Assembly: GCF_001742225.1 (NCBI RefSeq) | Contig: NZ_CP017075.1 | Span: forward strand, 2,294,001 to 2,358,000 | Direction of reading: 5' to 3' | DNA from: Novosphingobium resinovorum | GTDB lineage: Bacteria > Pseudomonadota > Alphaproteobacteria > Sphingomonadales > Sphingomonadaceae | DNA: 64,000 bases | Shown here: one piece after another, positions 49,552 through 59,013 of the stretch | How the letters are laid out: the number at the start of each line of letters is the position of its first letter | How positions within the stretch are numbered: the first letter of the stretch is position 1 | Position numbers and translations under genes: made by a program | The notes under the pieces: generated by a model | The model's database searches: none | Seen by the model: the letters and a program-made list of their open reading frames with translations, nothing else | What the model was told of the DNA's origin: nothing

Positions 49552-52500
49552 ATGTCGACGCCATTCCCCGAACTGGAATCCTATCTTCCGGGGGCGCGCC
49601 AGCCCCGCCTTCCATCCACTTCGAAGCCGTCGAGCACTTGGCTTGACCGCGAGATGGAGCGGCAGCGCGATGCGCAGATCCGCGACGGCCTTCTCTCCGC
49701 CCCGTCCCCTGATGCGGTGGCGCGCACTGAGCGGCTGGCCCGCGATACCGGTACCAGCGTCGCGGACGTGCAGGGGAATGAGGACACCGCGGAGCGCGGC
49801 CTACAGGTTCGCAAGATGGTTGACCTTGCTGGGCGAAACCCTGCGACGGGGCGATGGGCGGCAAACAATCCTCGTAGCGCCGCCATGGCGCAGGACGACT
49901 ACGACAACCTGAGCCTTCTCGGGAAGGCGTGGCACGCTATCACCATGGTTCCCGGCGCCGTGCGCACGTCCTTCGATACGCTCGGCGTCCAAGGCGCAAA
50001 GGTAAACGCCGCCATCGCTGACACCTTCAACTCGGCCTACGAGCAGCTGGAAGCGCTGGCGCAGCCCGGCAACATCACGGTCGGCGAGATGCAGCGCCGC
50101 GCCGCCGCGCGCTCAGGATACTGGGATACCGGTGTGCAGCGCGCCACCTCGAAGACCGAAGGCCGCCGACAGCAGTACAGCGGGTATTTCGAGCAGACCA
50201 TCATCGGACAGGGTCTGGAATCGCTCGTTCCCTCCCTTAGTGCTGGCTCCATCGGCGCGTTGACCCGCAGTCCCGCTCTCGCCACGGGCTTGATGGCAAC
50301 GTCGGTGGGCGGCCCTGCCTACTACGATGCCCGAAAGGCGGGCCTCGATGCGCCGACGGCGATCCGGTATGGCATTGCGCAGGGCGGCACGGAATATGTG
50401 ACCGAGCGCCTGCCTGCCAGCACTCTCGTCGACATGATCTCCCGCAAGACGCCGCTGGGCAAAGCGTTCATCCGCGAGCTTGGTCAGGAAGTTGCGGGCG
50501 AGAACGTTGCCACCATCCTACAGGATCTCGCCGATTGGCAGTACCTGCCGGAAAACCGCGACAAGACGGTCGGGCAGTATCTGGAAGAGCGGCCGCAAGC
50601 TGCGCTCGATACCACCCTCGCGACCATCGGCGGCGTCGCGGGCAATGCGAGCATCGTCGGCGCCCTGCACCGCGCCACCGATGCGACCGCTTCTGTCGCA
50701 GGCCGCGTCAGCGATGCCCGTCAGGCGAAGCGCGAGCGCTCGTTCCTTGACCAGGCGGCCAAGGCGGCTGGCGCATCGAAGCTCAAGCAGCGCGACCCCG
50801 AGTCCTTCCGCACGCTGGTGCGCGAACAGGCGGCCGACGCGGGCGCGACGTCGGTGTTCATCCCCGGCGAGGCGATCCGCACCTACAACCAGTCGGAAGC
50901 CTACGACCCGGACAACGACCCGCTGCGCGCCACCGATGCGGAAGAGGCGGCGGTCAGTGGCGGCGATGTCGTCATGCCGATCGAGGACTTCCTCACGGAT
51001 GTGGTCGGCACTCCGGCGTGGGAAGCCATCAAGGACGATGTGCGCCTGACGCAGGGCGGCATGTCGACCCGCGAGGCCCAGACCTTCGAGGAGGCCATGG
51101 ACGACGTCGTTGCGCATGCCGCCGACGAACTGGCTCGCCGGGACCGCGAGGACCGCGCCTCTCGCTCGACCCGTGACCAGCTCGTCGACCGCGTAGCGGG
51201 GATGTTCGGCCAGAGTTTCACGTCGCCCGTGGCCCGCCAGTACGCGGAGATCGCGGTGCAGCGCGCCCAGACCCGCGCCCAGCGGCTGGGTATGGAGCTA
51301 TCGCCCGAGGACCTTGGCGACCTGCAGGTGCGCCAGATCCTGCCCGAAGGCGTTGCGGAGGCGGTCAGCGCCGATCGCCTCGACCTCGTCATCAACGCGC
51401 TGCGCACTGGCGCCAATCCGCGTTATGGCATCGGCCCGACGCTGCTGGAGTTCATTCGCGAGCGTGGCGGCATCAATGACGTCGGCGGCGATCTCGCTTC
51501 AATGGGGGTGCCGAGCCGCTTCCTGACCGGATATGATCCCCGGCAGGGCGACATGGTCGGCGGCGTTTCGGGCATGGGCGATCTCGGCATCGACAACACC
51601 CTGCAGGCGGCGATCACCGCCGGCTACTTCCCTGACCTCGCCAACGTCGAGAACGAACAGGGGCCATCCACGCTTGATACCCAGCGCCTGCTCGATGCGA
51701 TCGGCGATGAACTGGCGGGCAACCCCTCCTATACTGAGTGGCGCACTGACGACGTGCGCGCATCGGCCGACGACCTGCGCCAGACGCTGGAGGATGCGGG
51801 CTATTCGCCGTCGAACATGACCGACGACGAGATCCGCGACGCGGTCGAGGCCATGTCGCAGCCGAGCCAGGAGGGTCAAGCGTACGAACAGGAGGCGCGT
51901 GGGCGCACCGTCTTCGAGGAGAACCGCCGCGTCATCGAGCTATTCAAGTCTCGAGATTTGTCGACGCCGATCCACGAGCTGGGCCACGTCTGGCTTGAGG
52001 AGCTGGCCGCAGACGCCGCGCTCGACAATGCCCCTGACCAGCTGCGCGCCGACTGGGACGCGGTGCGCTCCTGGTTCGCGCACTCCGGCCACGCCATCGC
52101 CGAGGACGGCACGATCCCGGTAGAGGCGCACGAGCTGTTCGCGCGCGGAATCGAGCGCTACTTCATGGAGGGCAAGGCGCCCACCACGGCGCTGAACCGA
52201 ATCTTCGAGAACGTGCGACAGTGGATGATGTCGATCTATCGGTCGGTGTCGCAGCTGCGCAGCGAGATCACGCCTGAGATCCGCGAGGTGTTCGACCGCA
52301 TGCTCGCCAGCGACGAGGAGATCGCGGCGGCGCGGGACCGGCAGGGCATCGAGGATCTGTTCAAGGATGCCGCCGAGGCAGGCATGACGCAGGCTGAGTT
52401 CGCCGCGTACCAGGAGAAGGCGCTGGACGCGAATGCCGCGGCGCATGCCAAGCTGCTCGACCGGGTGATGTCGACGATCCGGCGCCGCGAAACGGAGCGA

Positions 52501-55500
52501 TACCGCGAGGCCCGCAAGGGTGTGCGCGCCGAAGAGGAGGAGCGCATCGACGCCAGCCCGCTGTTTCGCGCCATTGCAGCCATGGACACGAAGAAGGGCG
52601 GAAACCGCATCAGCCGGGAATGGATCGCTGATCGCCTGGGCCTTGATGCGCTCGACCTATTGCCTCGCCGTGTGCCGCCGCTCCACGTCGATGGCGGCGT
52701 GAACCCGGAAAGCATCGCCGAGATCGCAGGCTATTCGTCGGCCACCGAAATGCTGGAGGCCCTGATCGGCGCGGAGCGCGTCCACCGGCAGGAGCGCGAG
52801 AACGGCGACAAGCGGTCCATGCGCGAGCGCGCGATCGAGACCGCCACCGATGTGGAGATGAACCGCCGGTACGGCGACCCGCTGAACGACGGCTCTATTG
52901 AACAGGAGGCACTGGCCGCCGTCCAGTCGGAGATGCTGGGCGAGGTCATCTCTTCCGAGATCCGCGCACTCGGTAAGCGCACAGGTCAGGGTCCGCTGCC
53001 GTACCAGGTTGCCCGCGACTGGGCGCGGGGCAAGGTCCGGGTTGGGAAGTGGATCGATGTCGCGTCTCCCGGCGCGCTTGTGCGTCACGGCCGCAACGCT
53101 TCCCGCGCGGCGAAGGCTGCGGAAGCCGCGCTGCTATCTGGGGACCATACCGAGGCGTACCGGCAGAAGCAGTTCCAGATGCTCAACAACGCCATGGCGG
53201 CGGAAGCATACGCGGCGGCCGACGAAGTGGAGACGGCGCGCAAGCGCATGCAGGACATCGCGGAGGCAAAGACCCGCAAGGCCGTTGACCAGGACTATCT
53301 GGAACAGGCGCAGATGCTGCTGGAGGCGGTGGACCTCAAGCGCCGGTCCCAGATCTACGAGCGCCGGAAGGGCAGCTTCGCGGCGTGGGCCGCCGCGCGC
53401 GAAGCGGAGGGGTTTGACGTCGTCGTGCCCGAGACCTTCGAGGCGACGCTGGGCCTGACCAACTGGAGCAAGATGTCGATCGACGACATCCTGATGCTCG
53501 ACGAGGCCATCAAGCAGATCATGCACCTCGGCCGCCTGAAGCAGTCGCTTCTCGACGGCCAGCAGGAACGCGAGTGGGAGGCGATCGAGCAGGAGGCCAT
53601 CGACGCGGCCGCGAGCATCAAGGGCAAGCTCCCCGCTGATCTGGCGGAGCCGCGCTGGTGGGAGAGCCTTGGCCGCCGCATCGCGGGTATCGACGCCTCG
53701 CTCCTCAAGATGGAGACCGTGTTCGACTGGCTCGACGGTGGCAATTCCAACGGCGTTTTCAACCGCATCGTGTTCCGCCCCATCGCCGACGCGCAGGCGC
53801 GCGAGGCCGACATGGTCAAGGACTACCAGGGCCGGATCAAAAAGCTGTTCGAGGCGGTGCCCAAGGAGATCGCCGCGCGGTGGCAGGATCGCATGGTGCT
53901 GCCGTTCATCGACTTCGAGACCGGACGGCACATGGTGCTCAATCGGCAGCAGCTCGTTGCGATGGCGCTGAACGTGGGCAACGAAGGTAACCTGCAGCGC
54001 CTTGCCGACGGCTATCGCCTCAATGGCGGCGCGCTTGTCGGATATCTCGACGAGACGCTGACTAAGGAGGAGTGGCAGTTCGTCCAGTCGGTCTGGGACG
54101 AGATCGACACTTTGTGGCCGTCGATCAAGGAAATCGAGAAGAAGGTCAACGGCGTGGCACCGGACAAGGTGCGCGCCCGCAAGTTCGACACGAACAGCAA
54201 CGGCCAGATGCGCGGCGGTTACTACCCTGCCGTCTACGACACGAGCCGGGATTACCGAGCGCAGGAGAATGCGGGCAAGGAGCGCGACATCCTGGAGGGC
54301 GGCTATACCAAGGCCACCACGCGGGCCTCGTCCACCAAGGCGCGCGACGAGCAGGTCAAGCGCCCGATCCTGCTCGACCTCGGCGTGATCAACCGTCACC
54401 TCGGCGAGGTGATCCATGACATCACGCACCGCGAGGCCGTGATCACCGCGAACCGCTTCCTTTCGAGCGAGCGCGTTCGCCGCGCCGTGGACGCCGCGCT
54501 GGGGCAGGAGATCGGCAACCAGTTCCGCCCGTGGGTCAAGTTCGTGGCGAATAGCTGGGCGCTCGAGCGCGCGGGGAACGAAGGCATCGGCCGGTGGCTG
54601 GGCAAGCTGCGCGCCAACGCGACGGCAGTGGGCATGGGCCTGCGCGCGACCACGATGATTACCCAGATCGCAGGCTATTCGAATTCGATCGAGGTCGTGG
54701 GCGAGGCGGCCATGGTGAAGGCCATCACGCGATTTCAGGCGCAGCTCGTCGGAAAAGCGGCCAAGGCCGTAACCTTCCAGGGCATCGAGATGCCCCCCAT
54801 GGTTGCTTATGTAATGGAGCGATCGGGTGAGGTACGTCACCGCATGGGGACGCTGGACCGTGATATTCGCACCGAGATCGCCCGCTTGTCGCTGACGAAC
54901 CCGGCGTCGAAGGCGGGGGCCTTGGTGATGGACGGGCGCAAATTCTTCTTCCACGGCATCGGACTCATGGACCTGATGGTCAGCGTGCCGACGTGGATGG
55001 CGGCCTATGACAACGCGCTCGCCGCCGGGATGACTGAGCAAGATGCCGTCTATGCTGGCGACAAGGCTGTGCGCCAGTCGCAGGGCGCGGGCGGCGCGAA
55101 GGATTTGGCGGCGATCCAGCGCGGCACCGGCAAGTGGGGTGAAGCCCTCAAGCTGATGACAATGTTCTACAGCTACTTCTCAGCGCAGTACCAGCGCCAG
55201 CGCACACTCGCCCGCGACGTCATGGGCGAGGATGCGCGTAAACCCCGCAATATGCCGCGGCTGGCAGCGCGCGCGTTCTTCCTTCTCGTCCTGCCGCCGC
55301 TTCTTACCGAGATCCTGCGCGGCGCTGTCGGCGCGCCTACCGGGCCAGAAGATGATGAGTGGTGGGCGCAGTGGCTCTCGCGCAAACTTCTCGCCAACTC
55401 GCTAGGCCCCATCCCCCTCGTGCGCGACGTGTTCGAACCCGCGTGGAACGCGGCGCGCGGGGGCGGGTTCTCCGGCACCTCGATTTCGCCGCTGCAGCGT

Positions 55501-55734
55501 TCGCTGGAGAGCTTTGTGCGCAGCGCGGGCGACGTCGGCAAGATCGCGCGGGGCGAAGAGACGAAGCATGCGACCAAGGATGTGCTGGAGACGACCGGCT
55601 ACCTGACCGGCCTTGTGCCTGGCCAGATGGCCAGCGCCACGCAGTTCCTAGTCGATGTCGGACGCGGTGACGCAGATCCGGACGGCTTCGGGGAATGGCT
55701 GGAGGGCCTCTCCACGGGCAAGATCAAGGAATAG
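49552..55734 (+). CDS. 2060-residue virion/injected protein with zincin motif
   Basis: One continuous frame. The N-terminal third has an amphipathic or membrane-type segment (SLGKAWHAI-type helix, then SLSAGSIGALTRSPALATGL). At 808-812 HELGH (context LSTPIHELGHVWLEEL) is a zinc metallopeptidase motif, with EAHELFARGIERYF downstream as a possible third ligand. Long charged helices follow to about 1500. The C terminus (GKWGEALKLMTMFYSYFSAQ, RAFFLLVLPPLLTEILRG) carries a hydrophobic segment seen in T7 gp16-like proteins. It takes the gp16 place in the T7 gene order and resembles the polyvalent proteins that phages inject. The protease activity is inferred. Confidence 0.8.
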   Translation: MSTPFPELESYLPGARQPRLPSTSKPSSTWLDREMERQRDAQIRDGLLSAPSPDAVARTERLARDTGTSVADVQGNEDTAERGLQVRKMVDLAGRNPATGRWAANNPRSAAMAQDDYDNLSLLGKAWHAITMVPGAVRTSFDTLGVQGAKVNAAIADTFNSAYEQLEALAQPGNITVGEMQRRAAARSGYWDTGVQRATSKTEGRRQQYSGYFEQTIIGQGLESLVPSLSAGSIGALTRSPALATGLMATSVGGPAYYDARKAGLDAPTAIRYGIAQGGTEYVTERLPASTLVDMISRKTPLGKAFIRELGQEVAGENVATILQDLADWQYLPENRDKTVGQYLEERPQAALDTTLATIGGVAGNASIVGALHRATDATASVAGRVSDARQAKRERSFLDQAAKAAGASKLKQRDPESFRTLVREQAADAGATSVFIPGEAIRTYNQSEAYDPDNDPLRATDAEEAAVSGGDVVMPIEDFLTDVVGTPAWEAIKDDVRLTQGGMSTREAQTFEEAMDDVVAHAADELARRDREDRASRSTRDQLVDRVAGMFGQSFTSPVARQYAEIAVQRAQTRAQRLGMELSPEDLGDLQVRQILPEGVAEAVSADRLDLVINALRTGANPRYGIGPTLLEFIRERGGINDVGGDLASMGVPSRFLTGYDPRQGDMVGGVSGMGDLGIDNTLQAAITAGYFPDLANVENEQGPSTLDTQRLLDAIGDELAGNPSYTEWRTDDVRASADDLRQTLEDAGYSPSNMTDDEIRDAVEAMSQPSQEGQAYEQEARGRTVFEENRRVIELFKSRDLSTPIHELGHVWLEELAADAALDNAPDQLRADWDAVRSWFAHSGHAIAEDGTIPVEAHELFARGIERYFMEGKAPTTALNRIFENVRQWMMSIYRSVSQLRSEITPEIREVFDRMLASDEEIAAARDRQGIEDLFKDAAEAGMTQAEFAAYQEKALDANAAAHAKLLDRVMSTIRRRETERYREARKGVRAEEEERIDASPLFRAIAAMDTKKGGNRISREWIADRLGLDALDLLPRRVPPLHVDGGVNPESIAEIAGYSSATEMLEALIGAERVHRQERENGDKRSMRERAIETATDVEMNRRYGDPLNDGSIEQEALAAVQSEMLGEVISSEIRALGKRTGQGPLPYQVARDWARGKVRVGKWIDVASPGALVRHGRNASRAAKAAEAALLSGDHTEAYRQKQFQMLNNAMAAEAYAAADEVETARKRMQDIAEAKTRKAVDQDYLEQAQMLLEAVDLKRRSQIYERRKGSFAAWAAAREAEGFDVVVPETFEATLGLTNWSKMSIDDILMLDEAIKQIMHLGRLKQSLLDGQQEREWEAIEQEAIDAAASIKGKLPADLAEPRWWESLGRRIAGIDASLLKMETVFDWLDGGNSNGVFNRIVFRPIADAQAREADMVKDYQGRIKKLFEAVPKEIAARWQDRMVLPFIDFETGRHMVLNRQQLVAMALNVGNEGNLQRLADGYRLNGGALVGYLDETLTKEEWQFVQSVWDEIDTLWPSIKEIEKKVNGVAPDKVRARKFDTNSNGQMRGGYYPAVYDTSRDYRAQENAGKERDILEGGYTKATTRASSTKARDEQVKRPILLDLGVINRHLGEVIHDITHREAVITANRFLSSERVRRAVDAALGQEIGNQFRPWVKFVANSWALERAGNEGIGRWLGKLRANATAVGMGLRATTMITQIAGYSNSIEVVGEAAMVKAITRFQAQLVGKAAKAVTFQGIEMPPMVAYVMERSGEVRHRMGTLDRDIRTEIARLSLTNPASKAGALVMDGRKFFFHGIGLMDLMVSVPTWMAAYDNALAAGMTEQDAVYAGDKAVRQSQGAGGAKDLAAIQRGTGKWGEALKLMTMFYSYFSAQYQRQRTLARDVMGEDARKPRNMPRLAARAFFLLVLPPLLTEILRGAVGAPTGPEDDEWWAQWLSRKLLANSLGPIPLVRDVFEPAWNAARGGGFSGTSISPLQRSLESFVRSAGDVGKIARGEETKHATKDVLETTGYLTGLVPGQMASATQFLVDVGRGDADPDGFGEWLEGLSTGKIKE

Positions 55735-55739
55735 CCCGC

Positions 55740-55789
55740 GCGATTCAACGGCGGCGTCTGGTCCCGTAACCCCCTGAGAGTTTCTCAGG
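55740..55789 (+). promoter_or_regulatory. late-promoter-like element 5 plus hairpin, before the tail fibre
   Basis: GCGATTCAACG (55740-55750), 16 bp, TAACCC (55767-55772), then the perfect hairpin CCTGAGAGTTTCTCAGG (55773-55789; seven-bp stem, three-base loop), 10 bases before ATG 55800. Confidence 0.55.
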
Positions 55790-55799
55790 CAGGGTTGCG

Positions 55800-56342
55800 A
55801 TGGCTGTTTCCACCGACAATGCATTTTCGGGGCCGTATCTGGCCAACGGCGTGACGGTGGTTTTCCCCTTCACCTTCCAGGCGCCTAGCGCTGCGGAAGT
55901 GGGCGTGCTTGTTCGCAACGGCATCGGGGTCGAGGTCGATCCCGGGTCGTACACCGTCCAGCAGGCGCAGGATAAGCGCGGCAACGTCGTCTTCGATGTT
56001 GCGCCAGCTGACGGCCTGACCGTTACACCCATCCTTGAGCCGTCGTTCACGCAGGATTTGCAGTTTCAGAACGGTTCGGCTTGGCTCGCTGAGCCGGTCA
56101 ACGAAGGCTACGACCGTGCGGCCCAGCGCGATCAGGCGCTCAAGCGCGATGTCGACCGGGCCATGAAAGCTCCAATCGGCAGCGACGGCCATTCTTTCAC
56201 GACTTCTGACCGCGGCATCGTCGGCATTTTCGGCGGCCAGTTTTCCGTACAACCACTCTTCAACATCCTCCAGGAGGCGACCGATTTGGTCGACGATGGC
56301 GTGTGGGGTGGTCCTTTCACTTCTGATGGAGTTTGGGGCTGA
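55800..56342 (+). CDS. T7-type tail fibre N-terminal protein
   Basis: 180 residues. FSGPYLANGVTVVFPFTFQA, VDPGSYTVQQAQDKRGNVVF and YDRAAQRDQALKRDVDRAMK are the T7 gp17 N-terminal virion-binding domain. It ends after a short beta region, so it is an adaptor onto which another tail protein, probably the SGNH protein downstream, is mounted. Confidence 0.85.
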   Translation: MAVSTDNAFSGPYLANGVTVVFPFTFQAPSAAEVGVLVRNGIGVEVDPGSYTVQQAQDKRGNVVFDVAPADGLTVTPILEPSFTQDLQFQNGSAWLAEPVNEGYDRAAQRDQALKRDVDRAMKAPIGSDGHSFTTSDRGIVGIFGGQFSVQPLFNILQEATDLVDDGVWGGPFTSDGVWG

Positions 56343-58903
56343 TGACCCGTCGTATTCTGCCGCATGCACCTGCTGTTGTTCTTGATCCCACCGTGCTCAT
56401 GCTGGGCGAGATCGCGGTTGATGACGGGTCCGGTCGGCTGCGCGCCGGTGACGGCGTCACTCCTGGCGGCCAGGTCGGCGCGCTTGTATCGGATCTCGTT
56501 CCGCTGGCCGCCCGCCTCTCCCTCGCTGAGGGAACCATCACGTCCGGCCGCCTCGCCTATTCGCTCTGGAGCCAGCTCAACGCGAATACGACGGCGGTGT
56601 ATGGCACCGTCGCCGAAGTGCCGATCACTGACACCGGCACGCACACGGATCCGGTGGTGGGCGGTGTGGTCAACAACAGCGGCGTGTTCAAGAAGGAAAG
56701 CGCGGGCTGGCAGCGGCTTTACGACGTCGATGCCGCTGCGGCCGGCGCTGCTCGCGATCAGGCAGTTGCCGCCGCTGCCACGGCGCAGACCGCGACGGCG
56801 GCTGTCGCGACTGCCGGTATCGGGACGTATTTCACGAACTCGGGCTACATCTCCTCGTCAGGCGGGCAGGTGATGGCGAACGCCGGATGGGTCTGCACGG
56901 ACTTTCTCGACGCCAGCCTGTTCTTTACAGCCGACATCAGCCTGATCGGCGATCCCGGCGCTTACTCGGTGGCATGCTTCACCGAGGATTGGACGGTGAT
57001 ACCGGCCGGGAGCGTCGCGGCCGCTGCGGCCGGCGGCGTGGTTACCGCAGCGCCCGCCCGTCCGGCGGACGCTGCGTGGGTCCGATACTCTGCGCGTACT
57101 CCAGTGGGCGCCCAGCGCTTCATCCCGACGGAGAAGAACCCCAGCTACCTGCGTGGCGCCGCGAATGGCGACCTCTTGAGCGATGGCAATCTGTTCTGGG
57201 GTAATACCCGGCGCGGATACTGGACGAGCGCGACCGCGCCGGTCCTGAATAATGACGCGAACTACCGGTATTCCGCGCCGATCCGCGTGTATCCCGGCTC
57301 GGTTGGTGGTCTCAAGGTCGATTACGATCTGTGGGCAGCCGCCGCCATCTCGCCCCTGTTCTTCCTCGATGCCAACCTGAATGTCATCCAGAGCAAGCGC
57401 GTCGCGGGTGCTGCCGGGCGCGTTGTTGGCGCGGTGACCGTGCCGCCGGGCGCATCGTTCACGGCCGACATCAGTGGCACGACAATGAACGTGACGGTCA
57501 TGGCGGCCGGACAGTCTCTCGCCATCGGTGATGAAATTCAGGGTTCTGGCGTGACAGCCGGTACGATCGTCACTGCATACGGGACCGCGACTGGTGCGCT
57601 GGGAACCTACACCATCAGCATTTCCCAGACGGTGGCCTCGGGGCCGATGACATCGCCTGCTGCAGCCTTCTTCCAGTTCAGCGGGGGCAATCCCAGGGTA
57701 TTCAGCGCTGCCCGTGCAGCGGGCAGTCGCGTGGTGGTGTCTCCGGCAGCGGTCACGCCGCCCGCAAACACCGACCTCGCATCGGGCAATCTTACGCCTT
57801 ACGCGACGACCTTTGGTTTCGTGACCACGGCGGGAACGACCCCTAATAGCGACAGCAACTGGTATCGCGCCTCCACGCCCCTTCGCGGTGCGGTGGCTGG
57901 AAGGTTCGTGATCTATGACGCTTACGCCAGCACGGGCATGAACGTCATCACCGCTTACGATGCCAGCGGCGTGGTGGTCGGCAAGGTCGATGGGACGGGC
58001 AACTATGCCCGCATGCGCGGTGCCTACCAGCTGCCGGCGAACACCGCTTCGTTCCATATCTGCTATGCCCGCAATTACCCTGCGACGGTCCGCTATGAAA
58101 TCAGCCTGCCGTTCACAGCTGATGCGATCATCCCGCCGACAGGCGTATTCGCCACGTATGGCGATAGCCGTTCGTCTTCGGATTACGCATTCATCAAGGC
58201 GGCCGGAGAAAGTAGGCTTGGCTGCACGGTGTCCCTGCAGGGCAAGTCGGGCCACACTGCGCAGCAGCTGGCCAGTGATGCCGATCTCGCCTCGCTCTTT
58301 GCCCTGAGCCCGGTTCCGCATGGGGCGTGGTTTTACCCCGGCGGCAACGACACGGGTGGTTCCGGATCGGTCGGTACCTTCTCGGCGGGAAGCATTAACG
58401 GGGTTGGTGGAGAAGCCGTCGTTAGTCCGCTTGCGGTAAACACGGCAACGCCGGAAGCGGGTTTGAAGTATATCCAGTACATCGATCTGGTCATTCAGAA
58501 GATGCTGGCGCAGTGGAACAATCGCCGCGCGCGGGCAAACCTCACCGGCTCCGAAACGGAGGCCGAGCGCGATGCCAAGATGGGCGCGGTGATCGTGCCC
58601 AAGATCATCATGCTCTGCGGCGACCAGCAGCAGCGCATTGACGCGGCCAATGCCTTCTCTCTGCCGGCGAACCACGAGCGCAAGCGGCAAGCGGAACTGG
58701 AGGTCGCGCGGTTCCGCCGGGTCGAATTCATCGACCTTTATGCGATGCTGCCCACGGACATGAGCCTTGAGCCCTACTATCCCGGCGTGACGGACAAGGT
58801 GAACAACCTTGGCAACGACTTCATGGATGGGCTGCACCGCAACCGCTTCGGCATAGACAAGGTCTTTTGCCTCGTCGCCGGTTACGCGGGGTACGCGGCG
58901 TGA
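56342..58903 (+). CDS. tail spike/fibre protein with SGNH hydrolase domain
   Basis: 853 residues from ATG 56342 (TGATG overlap). An N-terminal phage-fibre-type segment (GEIAVDDGSGRLRAGDGVTP), an Ala/Thr linker (AAAATAQTATAAVATAGIGT), repeated beta modules, and from about residue 600 an SGNH/GDSL esterase: FATYGDSRSSS (Ser 609), GGNDTGGSG (about 668), and DFMDGLHRNRFG (Asp/His near 829-832). Such domains deacetylate or de-esterify host surface polysaccharide during adsorption. The middle part has no family match. Confidence 0.85.
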   Translation: MTRRILPHAPAVVLDPTVLMLGEIAVDDGSGRLRAGDGVTPGGQVGALVSDLVPLAARLSLAEGTITSGRLAYSLWSQLNANTTAVYGTVAEVPITDTGTHTDPVVGGVVNNSGVFKKESAGWQRLYDVDAAAAGAARDQAVAAAATAQTATAAVATAGIGTYFTNSGYISSSGGQVMANAGWVCTDFLDASLFFTADISLIGDPGAYSVACFTEDWTVIPAGSVAAAAAGGVVTAAPARPADAAWVRYSARTPVGAQRFIPTEKNPSYLRGAANGDLLSDGNLFWGNTRRGYWTSATAPVLNNDANYRYSAPIRVYPGSVGGLKVDYDLWAAAAISPLFFLDANLNVIQSKRVAGAAGRVVGAVTVPPGASFTADISGTTMNVTVMAAGQSLAIGDEIQGSGVTAGTIVTAYGTATGALGTYTISISQTVASGPMTSPAAAFFQFSGGNPRVFSAARAAGSRVVVSPAAVTPPANTDLASGNLTPYATTFGFVTTAGTTPNSDSNWYRASTPLRGAVAGRFVIYDAYASTGMNVITAYDASGVVVGKVDGTGNYARMRGAYQLPANTASFHICYARNYPATVRYEISLPFTADAIIPPTGVFATYGDSRSSSDYAFIKAAGESRLGCTVSLQGKSGHTAQQLASDADLASLFALSPVPHGAWFYPGGNDTGGSGSVGTFSAGSINGVGGEAVVSPLAVNTATPEAGLKYIQYIDLVIQKMLAQWNNRRARANLTGSETEAERDAKMGAVIVPKIIMLCGDQQQRIDAANAFSLPANHERKRQAELEVARFRRVEFIDLYAMLPTDMSLEPYYPGVTDKVNNLGNDFMDGLHRNRFGIDKVFCLVAGYAGYAA

Positions 58904-59013
58904 CCACTGACCTGTGCATGGCTGTTCCAGCATGGCTGCCTCTGCTGCTCGGCATCGCCTGCGCTTTCGTCTCCGAAATACAGAAAGAAAGGCTCGGGAA
59001 ATGTCGACGCTGA
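58900..59013 (+). CDS. 37-residue hydrophobic peptide before the endolysin
   Basis: GTG 58900 overlaps the previous stop (GTGA). The product begins MTTDLCMAVPAWLPLLLGIA and continues for 17 residues with a basic end, one hydrophobic helix. It overlaps the endolysin start by 13 bases. Position in the lysis cassette suggests a small holin-like or regulatory role; evidence is only placement and hydropathy. Confidence 0.45.
   Translation: MTTDLCMAVPAWLPLLLGIACAFVSEIQKERLGKCRR

Noticed and set aside
53134..55041. Long open frame (635 codons) on the minus strand within the 2060-residue gene
   Set aside because: Arg/His/Leu-rich composition typical of antisense frames in GC-rich DNA; the plus-strand protein has clear family features and a ribosome site.
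49552..55734. N4-type giant virion RNA polymerase
   Set aside because: The protein is in the right size class and hairpins precede some genes, but I found no polymerase motifs in it; its ends resemble T7 gp16-like injected proteins.
36232..58903. Diversity-generating retroelement, as in the related phage BPP-1
   Set aside because: No reverse transcriptase gene and no obvious template/variable repeat pair near the tail genes; the head module alone is BPP-1-like.
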